A DNA stretch of 16,837 bases from the NCBI GenBank assembly GCA_903929105.1, contig CAIYTL010000240.1:1-16837 (forward strand), given 5' to 3'. Shown here piece after piece: positions 1-7,451 of this stretch (the first letter of the stretch is position 1; the number at the start of each line of letters is the position of its first letter). The position numbers were made by a program, and so were the translations under genes. The DNA is from an uncultured Micrococcales bacterium (GTDB lineage Bacteria > Actinomycetota > Actinomycetes > Actinomycetales > Microbacteriaceae). Below the pieces are notes generated by a model. The model saw only the letters and a list, made by a program, of their open reading frames with translations. It was not told the origin of the DNA and did no database searches.

Positions 1-685
1 CGATTAGCGCTGCGGCTGCCCAGTCGTATTCTTTGATGTCGCGCTCAAAGTAGGCGTCGAGAACGCCCTCGGCTACGTGGCACATGTCGATAGCGGCGGC
101 TCCGTTGCGACGCAGGTCTTGAAAGCCGGCCATGAGTTTGGTGACTTCGGCCAGTTGTGAAGGCCGAATGTCTGGCGAATAACTAAAGCCTGTGGCCATG
201 ATGCGGCTTTTGCGGTCGGCAGGTGGGCCAACAAGTTTGGTGGTTTGACCGTCACGCTGCACGAACGAGCCTTGGCCTTTGGCTGCATACCAAACCGTGT
301 TTAGCTCGGGGGCTACGACAGCGCCGACGACCCATTCGCCGGTTGTGATGTCTTGAGCGCCAACACTGCACGCATAAAAAGGCAGGCGGCGCATGTAGTT
401 GATGGTGCCGTCGAGAGGGTCGATGCTCCAGCGAACCGGAGCGCCCTGGCGGTCATCCGCTTCGTATTCTTCTCCGGTGATCGTGTCATTTGGGCGATTT
501 GAACGGATGGCGTCACGAACGGCGCGCTCGCTAGCGAGGTCGGCCTCGGTCACAAAGTTGTTGATGTCGCCCTTGGTGTCAAAAGTGAGTGTGCTCTGCT
601 TGCGATAGCCGACGATGATCTCGGCACCAACATGCGCAGCCTTTAGGGCAACGGCCAGAAGCTCTTCGAGGTTGAGTTCGGTCAC
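1..685 (-). CDS. Inositol monophosphatase family protein (3' end beyond window)
   Basis: Mg2+-dependent phosphomonoesterase of the IMPase/HisN/SuhB family; 228 residues are visible and the C-terminus runs off the left edge (family members are about 260 aa). Seen: GEE at residues 71-73, the metal-binding signature WSIDPLDGTINY (86-97, with D89 and D92), and GAAAIDMCHVAEGVLDAYFE (195-214) leading to EYDWAAAA, where D221 matches the family's third catalytic Asp. All metal ligands are present, so it should be active. The GTG start at 685 lies one base after the purC stop, so it is the last visible gene of a purD-purC operon; no strong Shine-Dalgarno is visible. The substrate cannot be told from sequence: inositol-1-phosphate, histidinol phosphate or a nucleotide phosphate are all possible. 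Confidence 0.88.
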   Translation of the reverse strand, partial: MTELNLEELLAVALKAAHVGAEIIVGYRKQSTLTFDTKGDINNFVTEADLASERAVRDAIRSNRPNDTITGEEYEADDRQGAPVRWSIDPLDGTINYMRRLPFYACSVGAQDITTGEWVVGAVVAPELNTVWYAAKGQGSFVQRDGQTTKLVGPPADRKSRIMATGFSYSPDIRPSQLAEVTKLMAGFQDLRRNGAAAIDMCHVAEGVLDAYFERDIKEYDWAAAALI

Positions 686-686
686 T

Positions 687-1556
687 TTAGGCAACTTCGG
701 TAGTTAGACGTTCAACCAGCTCGGCATACTTGCCCGCAGTTTGCACGACAATGTCGGCAGGTAGGGCTGGTGGGGGTGTGTCACTGTCGGTGTTCCAGTT
801 TTCGGCTAGCCAGTTGCGCACGATCTGTTTGTCAAACGAATCTTTGCGGTCACCGCGAAGCCACGAAGCCTTCGACCAAAATCGACTTGAGTCTGGGGTT
901 AGAACTTCGTCGCCCAAAGTGATTTCACCGGTTGCTGGGTCGACACCAAATTCAAACTTGGTGTCGGCAAGAATTAGTCCCGCATGTTCGGCTAGTTCTG
1001 AAGCTCGGTTGAAAATCTGCAGCGAGAGGTCGCGCAAAGCGTTGGCGTTGGTCTCACCGATGAGTTCGATGACTCGCTCGAACGTGATGTTCTCGTCGTG
1101 GTCGCCAAGCTCAGCTTTGAAGGCCGGCGTGAAGATCGGCTCAGGCAGCTTGCCACCAAACAGCAGGCCCTCGGGCAGTGCCACGCCGCAAATGGTGCCG
1201 GTGGCTTGGTAGTCCTTCCAACCCGAACCAGAGACATAACCGCGCACAACACATTCAATCGGAAACATCTGCAGCTTCTTAGCCACAGTCGCACGGCCAG
1301 CAACTTCGGCAGGCACCGGCACTTCGTGTGAAACGTGGTTTGGCACCTCAAGGCGGTCGAACCACCAGTTGGTTAGCTCGGTGAGGTACTTGCCTTTTGA
1401 AGGAATAGCCGGCTCAAGCACGTGGTCAAACGCACTCACGCGGTCGCTGGCAACCACCAAAATCAGGTGCGCCAAAGCCGGGTCGTTCGACTCATAAAGG
1501 TCGCGAACCTTGCCGCTATAAACGTGCTGCCAGCCGGCGATTGCCTGAGCCGCCAT
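687..1556 (-). CDS. purC: Phosphoribosylaminoimidazole-succinocarboxamide synthase (SAICAR synthetase)
   Basis: Cytosolic enzyme of IMP synthesis that joins CAIR and aspartate using ATP to form SAICAR. The 289-aa protein has the N-terminal ATP-binding signature SGKVRDLYE, the family segment GSGWKDYQATGTICG, LADTKFEFG, and DEVLTPDSSRFW followed by SFDKQIVRNWL near the C-terminus. Its length matches the longer actinobacterial form rather than the roughly 237-aa E. coli form. The ATG start overlaps the purD stop by one base (TAATG), a standard arrangement for translational coupling. The next gene downstream begins one base after its stop. Confidence 0.97.
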   Translation of the reverse strand: MAAQAIAGWQHVYSGKVRDLYESNDPALAHLILVVASDRVSAFDHVLEPAIPSKGKYLTELTNWWFDRLEVPNHVSHEVPVPAEVAGRATVAKKLQMFPIECVVRGYVSGSGWKDYQATGTICGVALPEGLLFGGKLPEPIFTPAFKAELGDHDENITFERVIELIGETNANALRDLSLQIFNRASELAEHAGLILADTKFEFGVDPATGEITLGDEVLTPDSSRFWSKASWLRGDRKDSFDKQIVRNWLAENWNTDSDTPPPALPADIVVQTAGKYAELVERLTTEVA

Positions 1557-2806
1557 TAGCCTGCGACCTTTTTTGCAATGTCTTTGCGAAAGTGGCTGCC
1601 TTCAAGTTTGATGTGGCCCATGGCTTCGTAGGCGCGGTGTCGAGCTTGTGCAAAGTCGTGACCTACAGCAACTACCGAAAGCACACGGCCGCCGGTTGCC
1701 ATCAAATGCTCAGGCCCCTGCGCTGTTGCTGCGTGGCAAATCTCAACACCCTCAACCGCGACTGCGTGGTGCAGACCGTGAATCGGGCGGCTCGGTGCAG
1801 CGGTTTCGGGGTAGCCTTCGCTGGCTAGCACCACGGTGATGGCGGAATCCGCACTGAATTGCGGCTCAGGTGCCGTTTCAAGATTGCCGAGGGCAGCTGC
1901 ATAAAGCAGGCCAGCCAGCGGGGTGGTTAGTCGACGCAAAACAACTTGAGTTTCTGGGTCGCCGAATCGGGCGTTGAACTCAATAACGCGAGTGCCACGC
2001 TCGGTGACGATCAGGCCGCAATAAAGCAGACCGATAAACGGCGAACCTAGGCGCGCCATTTCGGCAACGGTTGGTTCGGCCACTGTGCGTTGAACCTCGG
2101 CGACGAACCCGGCAGGCAACCACGGCAACGGGCTATATGCACCCATGCCGCCGGTGTTGGGGCCTTCATCGTTATCAAAGGCGCGCTTGAAATCTTGAGC
2201 GGGGGTCAGAGGCATTACGTTGACGCCGTCACTCAAAAAGAAGAGGCTGACCTCTGGGCCGGCCAAAAATTCTTCAACCAGGATTCCCCCATCGATGAAC
2301 TTTTCGGCGTGAGCAAGCGCTGCAGCGCGGTCACTGGTGACAATCACGCCTTTGCCCGCTGCTAGGCCATCGGCCTTAACAACGAAAGGTGCACCAAAAG
2401 AGTCGAGCGCCGACTCAACTTCGGCGATTGTGGAACACTCGCGTGCCATGCCGGTTGGTACATCGGCCGCGGCCATAACTTCTTTGGCAAAACTTTTGCT
2501 GCCTTCAAGCTGAGCGGCAAGTTGGCTTGGGCCAAACACTGCAATGCCCTCGCGGCGCAGAGCATCGCTCACACCGGCAACTAGGGGAGCCTCGGGGCCG
2601 ACAATCACCAATTCGATTTGGTGTTCAAGAGCATATTTAGTGGTTTCGAGCGGGCTGTTCGGGTCGATCGCAACACAGTGAACGTCGCCGGCAATGCCAG
2701 CGTTGCCAGGGGCTACCGCTATTTTTTCTGATGGCGTGCCGGTGCGAATCAGTGCCTTAACAATTGCGTGTTCGCGGGCGCCGCCGCCTAAAACCAGAAT
2801 CTTCAC
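1556..2806 (-). CDS. purD: Phosphoribosylamine-glycine ligase (GAR synthetase)
   Basis: ATP-grasp enzyme that couples phosphoribosylamine, the unstable product of PurF, to glycine in step 2 of purine synthesis. The 416-aa length is normal. Visible signatures are the N-terminal GGGAREHAIVKAL, VGPEAPLVAGVSD, the ATP-grasp strand VVKADGLAAGKGVIV, NTGGMGAYSPLPW, and the metal-binding EFNARFGDPETQ. The start is GTG at 2806 (GTG AAG ATT), required to keep the KILVLGGG Rossmann-like start; the Shine-Dalgarno is weak. It lies 48 bp after the histidine kinase gene in the same direction, with an 8-bp inverted repeat in the gap, so it may be cotranscribed with the kinase or have its own promoter. It overlaps purC by one base. 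Confidence 0.97.
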   Translation of the reverse strand: MKILVLGGGAREHAIVKALIRTGTPSEKIAVAPGNAGIAGDVHCVAIDPNSPLETTKYALEHQIELVIVGPEAPLVAGVSDALRREGIAVFGPSQLAAQLEGSKSFAKEVMAAADVPTGMARECSTIAEVESALDSFGAPFVVKADGLAAGKGVIVTSDRAAALAHAEKFIDGGILVEEFLAGPEVSLFFLSDGVNVMPLTPAQDFKRAFDNDEGPNTGGMGAYSPLPWLPAGFVAEVQRTVAEPTVAEMARLGSPFIGLLYCGLIVTERGTRVIEFNARFGDPETQVVLRRLTTPLAGLLYAAALGNLETAPEPQFSADSAITVVLASEGYPETAAPSRPIHGLHHAVAVEGVEICHAATAQGPEHLMATGGRVLSVVAVGHDFAQARHRAYEAMGHIKLEGSHFRKDIAKKVAG

Positions 2807-2815
2807 AGGGTCAAG

Positions 2816-2859
2816 TTTAGCCGTGGCCAGTGGGTCATAATTTGGGGCGACCGGCTAAA
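2816..2859. repeat. 8-bp inverted repeat spanning the kinase stop and the purD leader
   Basis: TTTAGCCG at 2816-2823 and CGGCTAAA at 2852-2859 are perfect reverse complements separated by 28 bp. The right arm contains the stop codon of the histidine kinase gene (2855-2857), and the left arm sits 10 bp before the purD GTG. In the purD-ward transcript no T-run follows the stem, so it is a poor terminator; an mRNA processing hairpin or a protein-binding dyad are alternatives. The arms are seen directly; the role is unknown. Confidence 0.4.
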
Positions 2860-4348
2860 AGTCTTGAGCGTCGCTTGAGTTTGCGGCCTCGTAGGCTTCA
2901 GCCGGAATCGCCGCGATTGGCAAACGCATTTCGAAGGTTGCACCGGTCAGATTTTCGCGGTCAACGCGCTCACCCGAAAGGGCTCCGCCTTGAGCGGGCA
3001 GGCACACCAAGCTGCCGCCGTGAGCTTCAACCAGGCCACGGCTAATGCTCAACCCAAGGCCTGAACCGCCAGTGTTGCGAGCACGGTCGGGCGCAAGACG
3101 CACAAAACGCTCAAAGATGTTTTCACGCTTGTCGTCGGGCACAGCGGGGCCGTCGTTGAAAACCTGAACCCAGAAGCTCGAGTTTGAGCCATCGGCGGCG
3201 TCAGCGGTTACGCCAGTGCGAACCGAAATTTTGGTTTCAGCCCAACGGTTAGCGTTTTCGAGCAGGTTTGCCAGCACCTGGTGAATGCGCTCTGGGTCAA
3301 CATAGAGGTCTAGTTGCTTTAGTTTGGGGTCGGCTTCGAGTGTGAGGTCAAAAGCGCATCGGCTAGCAAAAGTTTCGACACTCCCTTCAATGAGGGCAAC
3401 CACGTCGACGGCACGTTTGTTGATTTGTTTGTCGGCGACGCCTTGGTTGTCAAGCTGAGTTGCCAGCGTTAGGTCGCGCACGATGCGGGCAGCACGGTTG
3501 CCTTCGCGCACCACCGATATTGCTGTTTGTTCCACAGTGGCGCGTTTGCCGGTCGAACGCATAAGGTTGTCGGCTCCTGCCACGATTGAGGCAAGTGGGC
3601 TGCGAAGTTCGTGCGCCACATCGGCACAAAGTTGACGCATGCCGTCTTCGGCATCTTGCGCTCGGTTCACCGAAAGTTCAACTCTTTCGAGCATCTCGTT
3701 GAATGCGGTGCCGGTGCGGCCAAGGTCGGTGTCGGGGTCATCAATTTCGATGCGTTCGCTCAATTGACCGCCGCCAGCAATGCTCTTGGCTACCAAGTTC
3801 ATTTTGTCTAGAGGTTCTAGTGCGCGGCGCATGTAACGTCGCAACACCAAGGCCAGCACGATCATTAGCACGACCATGGCGGGCACACCAATTGCCATGA
3901 TTTGGCCAAAAACGTCGAAGGCTTCAATGTTTGCCGCGGCAACGGTGATGGTGGCTCTTGTGGTCGGCAACAGATCTTCGAGCAGCATGAAGCCGTCGTC
4001 TTGACCGGCGTAACGGTTTGCATAACCTGGCAGTGGCAAAAGGTTTAGGTCGCCGTGGCTGGTGTTTGGGTTCAGGCCAGCGCCAAAGCCCTTGCCGTCG
4101 CTAAAGTTATGGCCATCTTTGGTGATGACCACGCTCACACCTGGTCGGGTGATGCGTCTAGCAAGTTCGTCGGGCGGCAGGCTGCTTTCGAGCGAAATCG
4201 CGCTGCTCATCACAGCGTTCAGCGCATCAGACTGCTGTTGTTTCAAAACCGGGCGCAACAAAAGGGCAATCGTTGCCACCAGCACCACACCTGTGATGGC
4301 GATGGCAGCGAGTGCCGTCAGAATTACTCGGTTTTGGAGTGATTTCAC
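2855..4348 (-). CDS. Two-component sensor histidine kinase
   Basis: Membrane histidine kinase, 497 aa, pairing with the response regulator whose stop lies 10 bp upstream. Order of parts: TM helix 1 (about 9-31), an extracytoplasmic sensor segment of about 110 residues (35-147) with no recognised fold, TM helix 2 (148-170), HAMP linker (171-225), HisKA domain with phospho-acceptor H246 in VAHELRSPLASI, then the ATPase domain with N-box NLLENANRW (361-369), DGP (399-401), IFERFVRL, and the G2 box GGSGLGLSISRGLVEAHGG (427-445). All catalytic motifs are intact. The start is GTG at 4348. The signal cannot be deduced. A short Asp/Ala-rich tail (481-497) follows the ATPase domain. Confidence 0.95.
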   Translation of the reverse strand: MKSLQNRVILTALAAIAITGVVLVATIALLLRPVLKQQQSDALNAVMSSAISLESSLPPDELARRITRPGVSVVITKDGHNFSDGKGFGAGLNPNTSHGDLNLLPLPGYANRYAGQDDGFMLLEDLLPTTRATITVAAANIEAFDVFGQIMAIGVPAMVVLMIVLALVLRRYMRRALEPLDKMNLVAKSIAGGGQLSERIEIDDPDTDLGRTGTAFNEMLERVELSVNRAQDAEDGMRQLCADVAHELRSPLASIVAGADNLMRSTGKRATVEQTAISVVREGNRAARIVRDLTLATQLDNQGVADKQINKRAVDVVALIEGSVETFASRCAFDLTLEADPKLKQLDLYVDPERIHQVLANLLENANRWAETKISVRTGVTADAADGSNSSFWVQVFNDGPAVPDDKRENIFERFVRLAPDRARNTGGSGLGLSISRGLVEAHGGSLVCLPAQGGALSGERVDRENLTGATFEMRLPIAAIPAEAYEAANSSDAQDF

Positions 4349-4358
4349 GTTTCTATTG

Positions 4359-5072
4359 TTAGCCTTCGACGTCTACTTTTGCTGCTGGAGACTTGATTAT
4401 GTAACCCAAGCCGCGTTTGGTTTTGATTAGCTCATTGGCGTCGCAACCGGCGTGCTCAAGTTTTTTGCGCAGTGAGCTGATGTGAACTTCAACCAAGTTT
4501 GGGTCGAACGCGTCATAGCCCCACACCTGTGTGAGCAAGTAATTCTTTGAAAGCACGCGACCGCGAGAGCGGGCCAGTTCACCTAACAGGCGATACTCGG
4601 TGTTGGTGAGGCTGATTTCTTCGCCCTGGTAGGTCACCGAGGCTTCGTCTTCGTTGATTAAGAGATCGCCGATTGATAGTGGCGCAACTAAAACTCCGGT
4701 GCGGCGAAGCACGGCGCGAACCCGCAGCAAAAGTTCACCCATCAGAATCGGTTTGGTCACATAGTCGTCAGCGCCAACTTCGAGGCCGCGCATTTTGTCT
4801 TCGGCCGCGTCGCGCGCTGTCATAAAGATGATTGGCACACCGAGCTTGTCGATTGCCTGTTGGCCAACTTCAAACCCGTTGAGGCCTGGCAGCATAATGT
4901 CGAGCAGAACCAGGTCTGGTTTGGCTTCAAGAATGGTTTTCAGAGCATCTGCTCCGTTGTGTTCAACACGGGTCATGTAGCCGGCAGCTCGAAGGGCAAC
5001 TGAGATTTCTGTTGCTAAGCCGACCTCATCGTCGACTACCAAGATGCGTGCCTTGTTAGTTGAATTTTTCAT
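4359..5072 (-). CDS. OmpR/PhoB-family response regulator
   Basis: DNA-binding partner of the downstream histidine kinase. From ATG at 5072 it is 237 aa: a receiver domain (8-124) with acidic pair D14-D15, phospho-acceptor D58 in LLDIMLPGLNGFEV, T85 and K107 (DYVTKP), then a winged-helix DNA-binding domain (about 132-228) with LTNTEYRLLGELARSRGRVLS and VEVHISSLRKKLE. All receiver residues are canonical. An in-frame TTG at 5084 would add four residues, but a GGGGG run sits only one base upstream of it, too close for a Shine-Dalgarno; the run is 13 bases from the ATG, so ATG is preferred. Targets are unknown. Divergent transcription from the sterol-carrier/purF block makes the shared intergenic region a plausible one. 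Confidence 0.93.
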   Translation of the reverse strand: MKNSTNKARILVVDDEVGLATEISVALRAAGYMTRVEHNGADALKTILEAKPDLVLLDIMLPGLNGFEVGQQAIDKLGVPIIFMTARDAAEDKMRGLEVGADDYVTKPILMGELLLRVRAVLRRTGVLVAPLSIGDLLINEDEASVTYQGEEISLTNTEYRLLGELARSRGRVLSKNYLLTQVWGYDAFDPNLVEVHISSLRKKLEHAGCDANELIKTKRGLGYIIKSPAAKVDVEG

Positions 5073-5136
5073 AGCTTTAGTCAAACCCCCATTTCTGGGA
5101 GTTTGCTGAATTTAGGCTTAGTGTCACAATTGTTCC
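5073..5136. promoter_or_regulatory. Divergent control region between the regulator and the SCP-purF-purM genes
   Basis: Sixty-four bases separate two divergent start codons, so promoters for both directions must lie here or just inside the genes. It contains a small dyad (CCCA-TTTC-TGGG, 5089-5100). I find no pair of -35/-10 boxes with good spacing in either direction; TAGTGT at 5119-5124 is a possible -10 for the rightward genes, which would give a very short leader. The assignment rests on gene arrangement, not on a clear motif. Confidence 0.4.
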
Positions 5137-5511
5137 ATGGGAATTCACAGGAAGACCTCAATCGCCGAAGGTTTAGCAGCGGTTGAGTCTTTGCGTGCTG
5201 ACCTTTTAAACAAAACGGATGCCACCTCAGCTGCCCTGAAGACCATCGCAGTGCGATACCTGCTCGAAGAGCTCGCTTCGCGTTATGAGGGCAACTCGGT
5301 TGAAGTGCGGGTGCCCCCGTTGGGTGCGGTGCAATGTGTTGCGGGGCCAAGGCACACGCGTGGCACGCCACCCAATGTTGTGGAGTTGACTCCTGAACTT
5401 TGGCTGGCTTTGGCGCTAGGACAAATGGATTGGGCAGCGGCTTTAGCCACCGGCGGGGTGACGGCATCTGGTGTTCGCGCCGACCTAAGCGGAATGTTGC
5501 CACTTTTTTAA
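5137..5511 (+). CDS. Sterol carrier family protein (bacterial SCP-like)
   Basis: A 124-aa soluble protein with no signal peptide. The N-terminal half is helical and alanine/leucine-rich (SIAEGLAAVESLRADLL, AALKTIAVRYLLEELASRYEG). It is followed by VEVRVPPLGAVQCVAGPRHTRG and a PPNVVELTPELWLALALGQ segment. This arrangement, and the position directly upstream of purF and purM, match the small SCP2-related protein found next to purF in many Actinobacteria (for example beside M. tuberculosis purF). The biochemical role of that family is not established. There is no convincing Shine-Dalgarno, so the transcript may be nearly leaderless. It is probably the first gene of the rightward purine block; the next gene begins 14 bp on. 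Confidence 0.75.
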   Translation: MGIHRKTSIAEGLAAVESLRADLLNKTDATSAALKTIAVRYLLEELASRYEGNSVEVRVPPLGAVQCVAGPRHTRGTPPNVVELTPELWLALALGQMDWAAALATGGVTASGVRADLSGMLPLF

Positions 5512-5525
5512 GGTTCAATTGAAAC

Positions 5526-5822
5526 GTGAATAAACAAAACGAAACCTTTGAGATGCGTGCCAGCGAAGTGACCCTAAAAGTGCGTCGCTCGCCAAAATTT
5601 TTGCCCTTCGTATTAAGTGGCATCGTTTTTGGAATCATTGTTGCGTTCATCGTCAACGCTTTGATTCCCGCTGAAAACCGCAGGCCAACTGCGATCTTGG
5701 GCTATTTGGTTTTGTATTTTGCTGGCGCCGGCTTAGCCCTCGGGGTTTTGACAGCAGTGGTGCTTGACAGCATTTCTAGAGCTCGTGCCAAGCAGGTTTC
5801 TGCGACTAAACTTGAGAAGTAA
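5526..5822 (+). CDS. Small membrane protein of unknown function
   Basis: A 98-aa protein that I cannot assign to a named family. It has two hydrophobic helices, about residues 26-45 (FLPFVLSGIVFGIIVAFIVN) and 57-81 (AILGYLVLYFAGAGLALGVLTAVVL), joined by a short polar loop with AENRRPT. The basic residues at 19-24 and at the C-terminal end (SRARAKQVSATKLEK) suggest both ends face the cytoplasm. The start is taken as GTG at 5526; ATG at 5553 (residue 10) is a reasonable alternative, since neither has a good Shine-Dalgarno. It lies between the sterol-carrier-like gene and purF on the same strand with gaps of 14 and 27 bp, so it is likely cotranscribed with them. Codon use resembles its neighbours. 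Confidence 0.75.
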   Translation: MNKQNETFEMRASEVTLKVRRSPKFLPFVLSGIVFGIIVAFIVNALIPAENRRPTAILGYLVLYFAGAGLALGVLTAVVLDSISRARAKQVSATKLEK

Positions 5823-5849
5823 TCGGCACTTTTAACGACGGGAATCACC

Positions 5850-7451
5850 TTGCTTCGTGGCGACGGCCTGCTCAATCACGACTTGATGGTTGATGAAAAA
5901 GCACCTCAAGATCAGTGTGGTGTTTTCGGTGTTTGGGCTCCCGGCGAAGAAGTCGCCAAGCTAACTTTCTTTGCACTTTATTCGCTTCAACACCGCGGCC
6001 AAGAATCAGCCGGAATCGCCACGAGTGATGGCAAGAAAATCTTGGTCTATAAAGACATGGGTTTGGTGTCGCAGGTTTTTAGCGAGACCGCACTTGAGAG
6101 CCTGGTTGGCCACATTGCCGTTGGCCACAACCGCTACTCAACCACTGGCGCAAGCCACTGGCGCAACGCGCAGCCAACTCTTGGTCGCACCAGCGAGGGC
6201 ACAGTTGCCTTGGCTCACAATGGCAACCTAACAAACACCGCAGATCTGCTCGACCTGCTAAAGGCCCGTTACCCAGATCAGAACCAAAACGAAATCACCG
6301 GTGGCAACACAACTGACACCGCTGTTTTGACCGCCTTGATGGCCGGCGATCTTGACCACACCCTTGAATCAACGGCGCTCGAGTTGTTGCCGCGCGTGAA
6401 GGGCGCCTTCTGTTTAGTTTTCATGGATGAAAGCACCCTCTATGCAGCCCGCGACCCACAAGGTGTTCGACCTTTGGTGCTCGGTCGTTTAGAACGCGGA
6501 TGGGTGGTTGCTTCAGAAACCGCAGCACTCGACATTGTTGGTGCATCATTCGTGCGCGAAGTTGAGCCGGGTGAACTGATTGCGATTGACGAAAACGGTT
6601 TGCGTTCAACCCGCTTCGCCGAAACCAAGCGCGCTGGTTGTGTTTTTGAATATGTCTATTTGGCTCGCCCAGACACTGCCATTAATGGCAAGAACGTTTA
6701 TGACGCCCGCGTCGAAATGGGTCGACAGTTGGCTCGCGAGTTTCCGGTTGAAGCCGACCTGGTAATACCAACTCCTGAGTCGGGCACCCCTGCTGCGATT
6801 GGTTATTCGCAAGAGTCGGGAATCCCCTTTGGTCACGGCCTCGTCAAAAACGCTTATGTCGGGCGCACCTTTATTCAGCCTTCGCAAACCATTCGCCAGC
6901 GAGGCATTCGCTTAAAGCTCAACCCGCTCAAAGAAGTTATTCGCGGCAAGCGCATCATCGTGATCGATGACTCAATCGTGCGCGGCAACACCCAGCGCGC
7001 ACTGGTTCAAATGTTGCGCGAGGCTGGCGCCGCCGAGATTCACATTCGCATCAGCTCACCACCAATCACCTGGCCATGCTTCTATGGCATCGACTTTGCA
7101 ACTCGCGCCGAGCTAATCGCCACCGGCTTGGGCGTTGACGAAGTGCGCCAGTCAATCAACGCAGACACTCTTGGCTACCTAAGCAAAGACGGCATGGTTG
7201 CGGCCACCGAACAGCCAGAATCACAACTTTGCACCGCTTGCTTCACAGGCAAATACCCAATCGCCTTGCCAATCTCTTCACGCTTGGGCAAAAACCTGCT
7301 CGAACGCCCAGAGGGTTCAGCCAGCGACGACGCGGTTGACGCTGATGCCGCCCGCGAAGCTGCCGAAGCCGAAGCCGCCGCCTGCAACCCAGGCCCCGAC
7401 AGCGAGCTCGACGCACTGGCTCGCACCCAGCAGGAGACCCTGAATGACTAA
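5850..7451 (+). CDS. purF: Amidophosphoribosyltransferase, Fe-S type
   Basis: Catalyses the committed step of purine synthesis: PRPP plus glutamine to phosphoribosylamine. The 533-aa protein has a 22-residue propeptide before catalytic Cys23 (DQ|CGVFG), a glutaminase domain (LQHRGQESAGIA, VGHNRYSTTG, HNGNLTN), and a PRTase domain with VIDDSIVRGNT (D373-D374). Cysteines C264 (CVFEYVY), C410 (PCFYG), C461 and C464 (CTAC) correspond to the four [4Fe-4S] ligands of Bacillus subtilis PurF, so this is the processed, oxygen-labile type. The start is TTG at 5850; ATG at 5886 would give a 10-residue propeptide but cuts a segment (RGDGLLNHDL) that I recall as conserved in relatives. The C-terminus has a low-complexity Ala/Glu/Asp tail (about 489-533). 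The end overlaps purM by 8 bp. Confidence 0.97.
   Translation: MLRGDGLLNHDLMVDEKAPQDQCGVFGVWAPGEEVAKLTFFALYSLQHRGQESAGIATSDGKKILVYKDMGLVSQVFSETALESLVGHIAVGHNRYSTTGASHWRNAQPTLGRTSEGTVALAHNGNLTNTADLLDLLKARYPDQNQNEITGGNTTDTAVLTALMAGDLDHTLESTALELLPRVKGAFCLVFMDESTLYAARDPQGVRPLVLGRLERGWVVASETAALDIVGASFVREVEPGELIAIDENGLRSTRFAETKRAGCVFEYVYLARPDTAINGKNVYDARVEMGRQLAREFPVEADLVIPTPESGTPAAIGYSQESGIPFGHGLVKNAYVGRTFIQPSQTIRQRGIRLKLNPLKEVIRGKRIIVIDDSIVRGNTQRALVQMLREAGAAEIHIRISSPPITWPCFYGIDFATRAELIATGLGVDEVRQSINADTLGYLSKDGMVAATEQPESQLCTACFTGKYPIALPISSRLGKNLLERPEGSASDDAVDADAAREAAEAEAAACNPGPDSELDALARTQQETLND

Noticed and set aside
730..1212. 160-aa open frame on the plus strand inside purC
   Set aside because: Antisense shadow of a strongly conserved enzyme; serine-rich composition typical of such shadows.
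2855..5072. Naming the two-component system PhoPR or MtrAB
   Set aside because: The domains are generic and the sensor segment shows no match that I can recognise; a name would be a guess.
5081..5656. 191-aa open frame on the minus strand opposite the SCP-like and small membrane genes
   Set aside because: It lies antisense to two better-supported genes, has a random composition with no domain, and its end coincides with the divergent control region.
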